Source of the DNA: Limonium bicolor
Lineage: Eukaryota > Streptophyta > Magnoliopsida > Caryophyllales > Plumbaginaceae
Assembly (NCBI GenBank): GCA_023374045.1
Contig: CM041780.1
Span: forward strand, 94,955,005-95,019,004
Direction of reading: 5' to 3'
DNA length: 64,000 nt
In this document: positions 44,112 through 56,400 of the stretch, one piece after another
How positions within the stretch are numbered: position 1 is the first letter of the stretch
Layout: each line of letters begins with the position of its first letter
The notes under the pieces: generated by a model
The model's database searches: none
The model's input: only the letters and a program-made list of their open reading frames with translations
What the model was told of the DNA's origin: nothing
Program-made: the position numbers and the translations under genes

Positions 44112-45640
44112 TGATAAGTGTCCAAATGAGCATGTTATTTAGGTGTATTTCATGTATAATATTAGCACTTTTCTTGCTCATTTCTCACTTCGGTTAGTTT
44201 TCCTCTAGTTTATGTTTTATTGTTTATCTCACAAAATTATTGGTTTAACATGAGGAAAACCAAGCCGGGAGTGAAGTAGACAAAGAGACGAACGCGTAGA
44301 CGCAAACGGCTCAGAAAACGGAGTCCAAACGAAGAAACTAGAGCCGGTCAAAGTTGGAAGGAAATTAGGTCAACATACAATGCAACCGCCTCTCCTTGGC
44401 ACGGTTGTGCAGGCGGACGGCCACTCGCGGGCAGCAAAGGCAACCGCCTCTCCTTGGCGCGGTTGTGCAGGCGGACGCTAGCATGAGCAGAGGCAACCGC
44501 CTTGTTTTCAGGCGGACGTCAAGGGCGGACGCGTGTAAATTCCGGATCTGAGGCGCGCGAACAGTTTTCTTCTTCGCGCGCCGACTCTGCAACTCGCCCA
44601 ACTCGCCCACTGTCTCTGCAACTTATCCATCTACCCCATCACGCGTTGATCTCTGTCCCCTGCAATAAATGAAGCAATCAATGCTCAATCAAGCTCTTCA
44701 TTTTTGCCTCCTCCAATCCTCTATATAAACCAACACCATAACTGCAAAACAAACACACCACGTACGTGCAGAGGCTGAAGAATTCACACAAACACCAAAC
44801 TCCATTCTCTTCCATTAAATTCCTCCCGTACTCCACAATTCTCCATCTTTTATTTATTTCACCACTTCACCTCATTTACTCACGTACGTACTCACGCAGT
44901 AACAAAAGAAATAGAAGAGCAGCAGTGAGAGCGAGAGCAGACCAGTTCTCCTCTGAATTAATGTCAAAATCTATCTGTGTAATCTTCTTATCTCGTTAAT
45001 GTTGAGTAATTTCTTTTGTATCCTAGGATGGGGGTTTGATTTCTAATATTACGTATTATATTTATCACCTGTTTTCTTTCTCTCATTTAACTTGTTTTAA
45101 TTCCTTTCAACTAATTGCTAAATGCTTTGCGCGACAAACGACTGCATTTATTTGGTAACTATCAACATATGATTTTGAGATAGTCTAGGTACCACAAAGG
45201 AATTAATCTTAGTATTTACACTCCGGACTGAGCAGGAAAATATTAAGGCTTTTATTAAGAGTTCGTAACTGACAATTATTAACTCTAATAGGCAATAAAT
45301 AATTGAGACATGGTTATAAATATGTTTAAGTAATTTAGGAAATTCCCCCGCTATCCTAGGATACATTTTTCCATTCACATCAATTAATTCACCTTTTAAC
45401 TGTTTTTATTATTTCTGTATTAAAACAACAAAGCAAGCTTGCCTCCGGCTAAACCCCTTTTTACAGTTTTTAAGTAACTACCAAGACTAGGGTAAATTGA
45501 ACAATCTCCCTGTGGATACGACACTCGTTATACTACTACGACCGGGAATTGTTTGCAGCCCGACGTTTATAATTTGAGTTTTTAATTTCTTTCTTTTAAT
45601 TTTTCTTACCACTCTAACCACTCAGAAATAACAGTCTGCA
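44112..45640 (+). repeat. 5' LTR of element E
   Basis: TGATAAGTGTCC to AACAGTCTGCA, 1529 bp. A TATA box reads CTCTATATAAACC near 44721-44733, with likely transcription start downstream. Tandem AACCGCC...GGCGGAC hairpins lie at about 44393-44540. The partner LTR is nearly identical, with a number of one-base indels. Confidence 0.95.
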
Positions 45641-45643
45641 AAT

Positions 45644-45660
45644 TGGCGCCGTTGCCGGGG
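45644..45660 (+). promoter_or_regulatory. tRNA-Asp primer binding site of element E
   Basis: TGGCGCCGTTGCCGGGG, three bases after the LTR, is complementary to the 3' end of plant tRNA-Asp as used by Athila-type elements. It separates this lineage from the tRNA-Met-primed copies A to C and D. Confidence 0.88.
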
Positions 45661-45739
45661 AGATTGATTCCATCAATTTCCCTAGTTTCCGGTAGTTCAC
45701 CTGTTTTATTATAACTGTCAATATTATCTTGTTAATAAT

Positions 45740-46080
45740 CTAACCTTGGACATCGGACTTATAATCTGACTTGGACATCGGACTTCTGACCTGACTTGGA
45801 CATTTGACTTCGGACTTTGGACATCTAACTCCTAACATCTTAATATTATTGTCATTTCGTTCCATTGTCATTTCGTTCCATTGTCATTTCGTTCCATTGT
45901 CCTTTCTTTCCATTGTCTCTAACTACTAACTTTAAATTTCCTGTCATTTCGTTCCATTGTCCTTTCTTTCCATTGTCCTTAACATTTCATTTCCATTGTC
46001 CTTAACATTTCTTTCCATTGTCATTTCAATTTTCTGTCATTTCTTTCCATTGTCCTAACTACTAACTTATAATTTCCAGT
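45740..46080 (+). repeat. Degenerate minisatellites in the leader of element E
   Basis: A first block repeats GGACATCGGACTT and TGACTTGGACAT units (45745-45830). A second block repeats CATTGTCATTTCGTTC and CATTGTCCTTTCTTTC, about 16 bp each, from about 45850 to 46060, with degeneration toward the end. They lie between the primer site and gag and are non-coding. Confidence 0.85.
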
Positions 46081-46185
46081 ATACTAACTCCTAACGTTTT
46101 CAGCCTAACCAATATTTCTGTCTTTCTTATTTTATTTACTAACTAATTTTGCAGCTTCTGACAAACCACAAGTTATCTTCTGTGC

Positions 46186-47743
46186 ATGCCAAATACTCGA
46201 ACCCGAGGCTCTCACCATCAGTCCGAGCCCCGAACCCGAGCGCACTTTATTTCAAGCACAAAGAAACCTGAGAAACCAAGCCATGGCCAATAACGAAGTT
46301 ATAAATGAAATGACCATGCAATTCAACCAGAACACCGTGCCCTATCTGATTACCCAACCGATACCGAAGGAAGAGCATCAGCTATAGTTCTCCCCGAACT
46401 AACACCAGAAGAAGCCGGACGATGGGTTTTCAAAACCCACTACATCACCGCCGTCCGGGATCTAGGCAAGTTTAGTGGAGCGAACCCAGATGAAGCCCCA
46501 AATCATCTGAGTCTCTTCCTAGACTTCTGCAATTCCTTTGGTCAAACCGGCAATGTCAAAGAAAGAATTCGACTCCAACTTTTTCCTCACTCATTATCGG
46601 ATTCAGCAAACCGGTGGTACCGAAGCCTTCCCTCCCGATCAATCACCACATGGCTTCAAATGGCCCAAAAATTCCTTGCCAAATACTACCCAACCAGTAG
46701 AACAGGCAATTGATCGGTGAAATCAACACTTTCTGTCAGGCCGGGAGAAACGTTGTACGACGCATGGGACAGATTCAAAGATATGCTAATGAAATGTTCC
46801 CACCATGGTCTTGACGATCAATCCCTCTGCCTGTCATTCTTCAACGGTCTGGATGATGGGAACCGACTACTCGTCAATTCCTCTGCAGGAGGAAGTTTCA
46901 TGATGAAATCTCCTAAAGAAGGAATGGATCTTCTCGAAACCATGACGAGCAATACCAGACAGTGGACGAGATCCAAAGGAAGAACGCCACGAGCAGCAGG
47001 CCTACTCCATGTTGAGCCTACAGATCATTTATCAGCTCAGATCTCGTCCCTTGCAAAGATGGTGGAAAAGCTAACAACATCACAAAACGAAATTGTAAAA
47101 ACAATAGCTTCCCCACCTACAAGTTCACCACCACCACCTACAGAAGGATGTGTCATATGCGCCGGTCCTCATGAAACCATCAATGTGAAGGTAAAGGCCA
47201 GTACGAGGATACAATTCATAGGAAACCGCCCCGGTAATTCCTATAACAACAACAACTTCAACAACAACTATCCATGGAGAAATCACCCGAATTTCTCATG
47301 GAAAAATATGATCAAACCAAGGAGGGCAGAACAACAATTCCAACACCTATCAGGGAACCGACCCCAACCAAACTCTAATATGGGTTATAGAGCACAAGGT
47401 GCCCCTCCAGGTTTCCAACAACAACAACAACACAACAACAACAACCATCTCATCTCCTGATCCAAACGCAGAACTCAAAGAGATGATGAAGGGATTCATG
47501 TCCATAACTCAGAACCAGCTCTCTGCACAAGAAGCCTTCAACCAGAAAATCGAAGGTAAATTCAATCAACTTGCAGAACATCTTGCTCGAAGACCGCCAG
47601 GGGCTCTCCCCAGCCAAAATGAACCAAATCCAAGAGAGCAAGCCAAGTGCATCTATGTGAAGGAGCACGATGAAGAAAGACGGAGGTGGCTAAAACAGCT
47701 AAAGTTCCAGAACTACACCCTTCCCTCCAAGAGTGGGTTGTAG
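46186..47743 (+). pseudogene. gag of element E (Athila-type)
   Basis: The first ATG at 46186 (MPNTRTRGSHH) leads to several frame breaks. Recognisable pieces are HLSLFLDFCNSFGQTG, RIRLQLFPHSL, ITTWLQMAQKFLAKYYP, then GETLYDAWDRFKDMLMKCSHHGLDDQSLCLSFFNGL. This is the typical Athila gag order. A zinc-knuckle remnant reads CVICAGPHETI, followed by Asn-rich repeats and WRNHPNFSWKN. The open frame at 46717-47460 and an overlapping one at 47399-47743 hold most of it. It packages RNA but is probably not translatable as it stands. Confidence 0.82.
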
Positions 47744-48095
47744 CAATCGAAACTTCCAAAAGGAATGTAGCTGAACTTGAAAGCACCGCCAAAGTCTATA
47801 ATAATCGTATTCAATCTGAGAATACCTACCTTGAGCTTGGTAGCCGGTTATGAAAATGAGAAGCTCGAATTTGAAGAAGAAGAGAAGAGGTTAAGGCGAT
47901 AACCTTGAGAAGCGGTAAGAAAACCGACGAGATTCACATCCCGCAACAATCAGAAGAATCCAAAGAGGATAGTGAAGAAAAGTTGAGGTTCCAACAGAAA
48001 AGACATCTCCAAGCGTCCTCACTATTCCACCAGCTTCAGAACCTCCTTCACAAGAACCGCCTATACCATTTCCTCGCCGACTCCAGAAGCAGAAA

Positions 48096-48650
48096 TTGGA
48101 TAATGAATATGGTAAGTTTCTGGCAATGCTGAAGCAGCTAAACGTCAATGTACAGTTTGTAGACCTCATTGCCAAAATGCCAAACTATGCCAAATTCCTC
48201 AAACACCTCATATCCAACAAAACTAAATTGGCCGAAGTCGGTACGGTACCTCTCAATGTAGCTTGCTCAGCTACTCTACAAAAACCACTACCATCAAAAT
48301 GCAATGATCCGGGCAGCTTCACTATTCCAGTCACAATTGGTAGCACCTCATTTCCATACTCCTTATGCGATCTGGGTGCCTCCATTAATTTGATGCCCCT
48401 CTCCACTTTCAAAAAGCTGGGAATTGGAGAGATGAAAAAGACTAAGATGACCCTGCAACTGGCAGATGGTTCGGTAACATACCCAAGCGGAGTGGTGGAG
48501 GATGTTATCATTAAAGTGGAGTATTATACTTCCCATGCGATTTTGTCATTTAGACATCGAAGAGACTCCACTACACCTCTCTCCTTGGACGACCATCCTT
48601 GCCACAGCTGATGTGCATATTGGGTAGCCCAGGGGAAAATCACCTTCAAG
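48096..48650 (+). pseudogene. Aspartic protease of element E
   Basis: The frame 48096-48611 reads FLKHLISNKTKLAEVGTVPLN, PLPSKCNDPGSFTIPVTIG and CDLGASINLMPLSTFKKLGIG. In Athila proteases the D-x-G-A-S-I-N-(L/V)-M-P motif is the active site. The downstream remnant of the I-L-G-R-P-F-L-A-T-A block appears as SLGRPSLP in another frame. After it no reverse transcriptase is present, so the polyprotein ends here. Confidence 0.85.
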
Positions 48651-48899
48651 CTTATAACGAAAAGCTGGAGTTTGCATCAGGAAGATCCCCAGATAGCAAA
48701 TCCAAAGATCTCAAGTTCGTAAGGGATACTCAATCACCATCATCCCCACTTCTGTTTATTACCCTTCCAGACGGCATGTCTATCACGAGATACCACCACC
48801 AATCCCGGACGAAGAGCGGGATAAGAAAAGAAAACATGCATCCAGGTGGACTCTCAAAAAACCATCGAGTCATGCTTTGGATCTACTCCTCATAACCAC

Positions 48900-50126
48900 C
48901 CCCATGATCGATCTAACGAAAAAGCGTCTAGCTAAAGACGTTAAAGAAGGGCAGCTTTCCGGGAGGCAACCGGACGAACTTATCTTTTATATGCTTTATG
49001 CTGTTTTTTAATTTTCAGGTTCCCTTTAATTTTATTTTTGCTAACTTTTAACCTCGTTTATAGTATGGTTGCTTCTAGTGTCTTATGCAGGTGCAATTTC
49101 ATGTCTACACGCAACCAAGCTACGCTACTTGAGACTGAAGCTCAAGTGTGGGGGAAGTCCAAAACACGCTAGCAAAATAATCTCAGGGGAGTACCAGTTT
49201 CTTTAAATTATGCTTTATTTAAATAAATATGCAGAGGAGAATTTATATGCTTAAATGAATATTCGTGAGCTTCGTGTTCTCTCTATTTTATCTACTTACC
49301 GAAAAGGCCTCTAAACCTTCCCTTGTTTTTCTGGTGAACAATGAGGACATTGTTCAATTTAGTGTGGGGGAGTGTACCTTTTCGGTGACATTTTTGTGCT
49401 TAAATGCTTAATCTCGCTGCTTATCTTGCGTTTGTTCAAATTCAATATTGGGGACCCTGTATATGTGGGTTGTTCTCTTTAGGAATAAATATTGTTATGA
49501 ATTGTGGGATAAATGGTACAAAAATGGTACAAAGTTTAAAATTTTGATTACTTTTGAGGAGCATTTTTATGCGGTGTGACCAAATGATCTGAAATGGTTG
49601 GATTTTTATTACTCAGGGGTTCCTTCTGTCTTCTTTCTTAGGGATTGCTAAGGGTACTTCTCTGTTAAAAAGAAAAAATAAAATAAATAAGGGACTTGCG
49701 AGACACCATTGGTAACCAACAAAGAGAGTTGAGTGTTCTTAACAACGAAGGCTTAAATGCCCACATATTATCTTCTCTTCTCTTATGCAAAAGTGAAACA
49801 AATGCATAATTCTATTTTTCCTTTTGTTTTCCTCCTCAAATGCCCATTCTTGAGAGAAGTTGGCCATGGTAAAAGTTCTCAAGTCACCCAAAACAAAAGA
49901 AGCATTGAAGTACTCGGATCATACCCCGAAACTCTAATTTTTATTTTTGCCCTGAGTACACCTATGCCACCAGTAGGTGATGGATCACACTCCTCTAAAA
50001 AGTTAAGATCATGTACTATTGACTTCTTTATCCTACCCTTCATAATAATATTTGTTAGTATTGAGCATTCCCTACTTGGGTACGTAGTTTTGCTTGAGGA
50101 CAAGCAAAAAGATAAGTGTGGGGGTG
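48900..50126 (+). other. 3' non-coding part of element E with polypurine tract
   Basis: About 1.2 kb without recognisable pol or envelope-like domains. Two AGTGTGGGGGA-type tracts occur at 49145-49155 and 49361-49371, and the last one (50115-50126) directly abuts the 3' LTR and should be the functional polypurine tract. A short open frame from 49757 has hydrophobic stretches but no recognisable motif. Confidence 0.6.
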
Positions 50127-51657
50127 TGATAAGTGTCCAAATGAGCATGTTATTTAGGTGTATTTCATGTATAATATTAGCCTTTTCTTGCTCATTTCTC
50201 CACTTCGGTTAGTTTTTCCTCTAGTTTATGTTTTATTTTTATCTCACAAAATTATTGGTTTAACATGAGGAAAACCAGCCGGGAGTGAAGTAGACAAAGA
50301 GACGAACGCGTAGACGTAAACGGCTCAGAAAACGGAGTCCAAACGAAGAAACTAGAGCCGGTCAAAGTTGGAAGGAAATTAGGTCAACATACAATGCAAC
50401 CGCCTCTCCTTGGCACGTTGTGCAGGCGGACGGCCACTCGCGGGCAGCAAAGGCAACCGCCTCTCCTTGGCGCGGTTGTGCAGGCGGACGCTAGCAGGAG
50501 CAGAGGCAACCGCCTTGTTTTCAGCGGACGTCAAGGGCGGACGCGTGTAAATTCCGGATCTGAGGCGCGCGAACAGTTTCTTCTTCGCGCGCCGACTCTG
50601 CAACTCGCCCAACTCGCCCACTGTCTCTGCAACTTATCCATCTACCCCATCACGCGTTGATCTCTGTCCCCTGCAATAAATGAAGCAATCAATGCTCAAT
50701 CAAGCTCTTCTATTTTTGCCTCCCTCCAATCCTCTATCTATATAAACCAACACCATAACTGCAACACAAACACACCACGTACGTGCAGGCTGAAGAATTC
50801 ACACAAACACCAAACTCCATTCTCTTCCATTAAATTCCTCCCGTAACTCCACAATTCTCCATCTTTTATTTATTCACCACTTCACCTCATTTACTCACGT
50901 ACGTACTCACGCAGTAACAAAAGAAATAGAAGAGCAGCAGTGAGAGCGAGAGCAGACCAGTTCCTCCTCTGAACTAATGTCAAAATCTGTCTGTGCTACC
51001 TTCTTATCTACGGTTATGTCTGAGTAAATTTCTTTTGTATCCTAGGATGGGGGTTTGATTTCTAATATTACGTAAATTAATATTTATCACCTGTTTCTCT
51101 CATTTAACTTGTTTTAATTCCTTTCAACTGAATTTGCTAAATGCTTTGCGCGACAAACGACTGCATTTATTTGGTAACTATCAACATATGATTTTGAGAT
51201 AGTCTAGGTACCACAAAGGAATTAATCTTAGTATTTACACTCCGGACTGAGCAGGAAAATATTAAGGCTTTTATTAAGAGTTCGTAACTGACAATTATTA
51301 ACTCTAATAGGCAATAAATAATTGAGACAAGGTTATAAATATGTTTAAGTAATTTAGGAAAATTCCCCCGCTATCCTAGGATACATTTTTCCATTCACAT
51401 CAATTAATTCACCTTTTAACTGTTTTTATTTTTTGTATTAATCAAACAACAAATCAAGCTTGCCTCCGGCTAAACCCCTTTTTACAGTTTTTAAGTAACT
51501 ACCAAGACTAGGGTAATTGAACAATCTCCCTGTGGATACGACACTCGTTATACTACTACGACCGGGAATTGTTTGCAGCCCGACGTTTATAATTTGAGTT
51601 TTTAATTTCTTTTCTTTAATTTATACCACTCTAACCACTCAGAAATAACAGTCTGCA
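50127..51657 (+). repeat. 3' LTR of element E
   Basis: TGATAAGTGTCC to AACAGTCTGCA, 1531 bp, followed by target duplication CTAGT. It is almost identical to the 5' LTR. Many of the differences are single-base indels (for example one G fewer in GCACGTTG and in CAGCGGAC). Confidence 0.95.
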
Positions 51658-51662
51658 CTAGT

Positions 51663-53075
51663 CTCTCATACTGGCTGGTTGAAGAGGTGCAGAGTGCTCA
51701 GATGACGGATCAGTACATGATGGAGATTAGACAGAAGCTTATTGATGGCACATTCGAGGGTCAGAAGTACGACTTCAGACTCCACGATGATGACCTGATT
51801 AGGCTTAATGGCCGACTGTGTATACCCAGGAGTAGCGCTGAGTTGAAGGAGCGCATATTGAGTGAATCCCATTGTTCTACTACTTCGATTCACCCGGAGC
51901 TTCAAAGATGTTAAGGGTATGAAAAGATATTTTTGGTGGACTGGAATGAAAAAGGATGTGAATGATTATGTGTTGAGGTGTCTCACTTGTCAGAAGGTCA
52001 AGTTTGAGCACCGACGGCCTGGTGGTATGGTGCAGCCAATGCCAGTGCCGGAGTGGAAGTTCCATGACATGTCTATGGACTTCGTGGTAGGGCTTCCGCC
52101 TGCAAGGGGAGGTCTGAATATGATATGGGTTGTTGTTGACGACTGACCAAGGTGGCCCGATTCATCCCGATGAAGGACACCTGGAAAGTGGCAAAATTGG
52201 CAGAACTCTTCGTAAAGAAATTGTAAGACATCATGGTGTACCAAAGACGATTGTATCTGATAGAGATACCAGATTCTTATCCAATTGGAAGTCTACGCGA
52301 GAGGCGTTGGGTACTGAACTGAAATTGAGTACAACGTTCCACCCACAGACCGATGGTCAGAGTGAGTGCACCATTCAGACACTTGAGGATATGCTACGTG
52401 CATGTGCACTTGACTTTCAGACCAGCTGGATTGATAAGTTACATCTGATCGAGTTTAGTTACAATAACAGTTACCATGCTTCGATCAAGATGTCTCCCTT
52501 CCAGGCATTGTACGGTAGACCATGCCGCACGCCGTTATGCTGGGTTGAGTCGAGTGAGACGGTCATTATAGGACCAGAGTATCTTGAGCAAGTTCAGGCG
52601 GAAGTTTGCCAGATCCGGGCTAATATGAAAGCAGCTCAGGATAGACAGAAGTCGTACGCAGATGTGCGCCGACGCGACCTGGAGTTCGCCGTGGGCGATC
52701 AGGTATTTTTGAGAGTATCCCCCATGAAGGGAGTATTTCGTTTTGGCCAGAAAGCAAGTTGAGCCCAAAATAGTGGGACCTTATGTTGTGACGGAGCGGA
52801 TCGGCCCGGTAGCTTAGACTTGATTTACCCGCCGAGCTGGGCAAGGTACATGATGTGTTTCATGTGTCCCAGTTGAAGAAGTATATGTCTCATCGTCTCA
52901 TGTGCTTCAGCCTGAAAGGCTAACCTTAGAGCCAACCATGCGATCAGTAGAGACTCCCGTACGGATTCTGGATACTAAGACTCGAGACACTCGCCATAAG
53001 TCCGTGAGGCTGGTGAAGGTCCTCTGGTCTAACCAGGACGTTGAGGAGGCCACTTGGGAGCTGGAAGATAGATGA
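51663..53075 (+). pseudogene. Integrase and chromodomain-like tail, copy C
   Basis: Integrase inserts the cDNA into the host genome. The open frame starts after the duplicated CTAGT. The HHCC zinc part is split by a frame change (SIHPE near 51890, then CLTCQKVKFEH). The DDE core shows [16 protein letters not shown] and GQSECTIQ, then [13 protein letters not shown] and [16 protein letters not shown] frame change near 52760 precedes GPYVVTERIGPVA. The tail reads LVKVLWSNQDVEEATWELEDR and a TGA at 53073-53075. The E-E-A-T-W-E segment with the KV-W strand is the chromodomain-like signature of chromoviruses. There are several frame changes and a stop near 52145. Confidence 0.88.
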
Positions 53076-53386
53076 AGGCGAAGCACCCGTCATTGTTTGC
53101 TTCTTAGTGTTTGTATGTATAGGGTGGGCGTACCCCTATTTAAGGGGTAGAGCCGTTTCGGTTATATGTATGACATGTATTTGTATACATTGTCTGTGTT
53201 GTGTTGTCATGTTGTTAATGTTACAGACCGCTGAGTCTGAATGATGTTGTGATGTTTTTATTGTTTGGACCAGGTGTCCGATATGACGTAAAGATGTTGT
53301 TAATGTGATATAGAAGTGTTGTTGATATGTGTTCTCATGTTCTAATATTTAGGTTATGTGGAAGTATGAACTTTGGGGACAAGTTC

Positions 53387-53402
53387 TTTTAAGGGGGTAG
53401 AT
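53387..53402 (+). promoter_or_regulatory. Polypurine tract of copy C
   Basis: TTTTAAGGGGGTAGAT directly upstream of the 3' LTR start at 53403. It is similar in kind to the tract in element D. Confidence 0.85.
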
Positions 53403-56400
53403 TGAAATACCCCAAACCTAGTTATGTTGTTTAAACACCTAAATATGGTGTAATAAGACTAAAAAGAGTCTTAGAAACATTAGTAAACAAATTTAAACAA
53501 AAGGAAACACAAAATGTGCTTTAAGTCAATAAGAGCCAAAATGTGCTCTAAGCTTGGGATAAACTTGGTTAAGACCTAATGAACTTACCAAGACCTCATT
53601 TATATACTAATGGACTTATTAAACCAATTACCAAAGAAAACCAAGCTTGAAAACAAGTTAAAACACAAAATGTGCTTTAAGGAGTCTTAAAGCACATTTT
53701 TGAAAAATTGTCTTGTAAATGAGTTTTGAGTGGCTAAGTGTCCATCATTACTCTCAAATATATGTGTACTATATAGTATCACATTTGGGTGGCTATATTA
53801 ATGGGAAATCAAAATTTTCACTTCTAAGTGCCTTGTTTTGGTGAATAGTGATTTCTATAAGCTAGTTTATAACATATGTTGTATTAAGTAATTAAATTGA
53901 CAAACAAAGACTAAGTACCCTCATATTAATAAAGGGGGCCAGTTTCTTAAGTGTGGTGACTCACCACTCACTTGTTATTTTGTTAAATAAATAAAGATGA
54001 CTAATTAAAACTACTTTTTACTTTATTACTACAAATCTTCTTAAAAGCAAATTCTATCTTCATTCTCATTTCTTTCCTTCATTTCCCACGGTACCAACCT
54101 TCTTCTTCCTTCCTTCTTGCTGTCTCTCACGGTAATATCACCACCACCATGAAAACTCCATCTTTGACCACTTGTAAATCTAGCTCACTTGTCCAAATCA
54201 ATTCTAAGACCACCAATCTCTTCCTCTCATCAAGCTCTTCATTTCTATCTTCTCAAAACTTCAAGAGCCCCATTTCGGTGCCAAGGAGTTCCACCATTGA
54301 AGGAGCTTGAGCTTGTCTTTTACACATTGTTGATCTCCTTTGCTTCTAGGTAAGGAATCTCAAAGAAAATCATGTTTCCTCCATGTTTTTACGTTGACCG
54401 AAAAATCACATTGATGTAGCTCTTTGTGTGACTTTGTTCTAGCTTCATTTCAACTCTTCATGGACTAGGTGGAGTCCTCTCTTGATATATATTCAAACTC
54501 TCTTCAAAGATCAAGGTAAAACAACTACATTAATGTTTTTGAAACAATGTAAAATTAGGGTTTACAATGAGATGAAGCTTATAGCTTGAATACTCATTAT
54601 AATGTTTGTATATTGTTTAGAACTTGACAAGGAATCAAATACCTTACCGGTTTTATAAGGAAACAAGAAAGAAGTTGTTTGGAAAAGAGGTAAATCTACT
54701 AACCTAATGTTGTTTAATGCCTTAGGAGAAATGAGCTTATAAATGCTTATTAAAACTACCTAAGGAGCAAATGGTGAATGACTTAGTAAAGTGTTCTCAA
54801 GAGACTAGTAAAAGGCATATGTGTGTTGAGTGTATTTGCAGGTCAAAGGCAAATATATTGTGGAAATTCAGTGTTTATGATTTAAGCACTTTAAGGGCCT
54901 AAGAGCCATGCATTTTAAGGGCCTAAGTGCCATGCAATTTAAATTATGCACTATATTGTGATGTAGTGTGAATTGGTGAAGTTGGTAAGAGAGTGTTCTT
55001 GGTGTTCTTAGTGTTCTTGGGTGTTTAATGATGAAAATAATGTGCTAAGGTGTAACAAAATGCTAGGAGAACTTATGTCGAAATTTAGGAAATGCATAAG
55101 GAGTTCAAGATGTTGTAAAGGAATTTTGATGAACTAGGAAGTGTTCTAGAGTGTAATAAGGACTTAGGAATGATCTTGAGATTTTGGTAAGTACCAAAGT
55201 CACTTTGGGACTTAGGTAAATACTTAGGCAAACTTTGATAAATAAGGAGAAAGGTAAACTTGGAAAAGAATTTTCAAGAAGGATATAAGGAGTTAGTTGT
55301 GAGAGATGATGCTTGGGAGATGATGTTAAAATAAGGAGAAAACTTTTGGGATAGTAGTTATCATAGGTATGAAACACCACTCGAAAAACTAGGAGAAAAC
55401 ATTGTAAGTGTTAGGAATTTTGTGAAGATATAGTAAAGGTTTAAGGAATTAGAAAATGAGTTTTATGAGTGTTTAAGGACGTCTTAAGGTGTGTTTAAAG
55501 TGCCCAAATGAGGTTAGGGGGTACTAGGTTATATGGGGTGAAGTTTGGAGTTGAATGTGAAAAGGAAAACAAAGGTCTGGGGCAGACCGAACTTGTGACC
55601 GAACTTGCAAGTTCGGTCGAGCCCAGTTTACCCTGCGAGAATTGGCTTCTGGAATGGACCGACCTTGGGGACCGGACTTGCAAGGTCGGTCGGGCTTGTA
55701 TTTTGTGTACGGATTGAGTTACTGGAATCGACCGAACATAGGACCGGACTTGGCAAGTTCGGTCGGGCTAAATTTTCAAAGGGAAGAAACTCTCGGGAAT
55801 AGACCGAACATACGACCGAACTTACAAGGTCGGTCGGAGTAGAAACTTTTGACGGAAATGTGTTCTGGAATCGACCGACTTGGGTAAGTTCGGTCGGTAA
55901 GGTCGGTCGGACCTAAACTTGTAAAAAAAAAAAAGAAAAGAATGTGACTTATGTAGTTAACCCTAGGGTGTATAATGAAGGTAACCTAGGGTAGAATAGA
56001 CATTAAAGCATGTCATACAAGCATGTTAAATACTGTAAGTTTGAAGTTAAATAAATAATTAACCGACGTTACTAATGTTTTAGGATCTCTCAAGGTGAAA
56101 TCAATCGAGGCAAGGACCAAGGTATGGTTTTCTTGCAGTCTATTGCCTACCGGTTTGCACCGGCTTGTGTGTTGTTTGTTTTTCTGTGTGTTTATGACCT
56201 TGTAAGATTAAACCATGTAAGGCGGTTACAGTTTTAAATATTATTGTGTTGTTAAGTATGACTCTCTCTTCCCTTGTGTGTGTCTAACAAGACTCGACTT
56301 ATTATTGTGAATTGTTTGTTGAGTTCAATGATGAACTACTACAAGGGCTAACGGGGGAAGTGAGGAGTCCGGTCTGTTCCGGCCACGCGTGTGAGTATGG

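Larger units (their letters stand above)
44112..51657 (+). mobile_element. Element E: Athila-type LTR retrotransposon lacking pol
   Basis: LTRs at 44112-45640 and 50127-51657 are flanked by the target duplication CTAGT (44107-44111 and 51658-51662). The primer site matches tRNA-Asp and a purine-rich AAGTGTGGGGGTG precedes the 3' LTR. The 4.5-kb interior has an Athila-type gag and protease but no reverse transcriptase or integrase. The element therefore probably moved with enzymes supplied in trans. It interrupts the RNase H of copy C, whose integrase resumes at 51663. Confidence 0.95.

Noticed and set aside
49757..50212. Possible envelope-like gene in element E
   Set aside because: There are some hydrophobic stretches, but no signal peptide plus transmembrane arrangement that I can defend, and the frame overlaps the polypurine tract and LTR.
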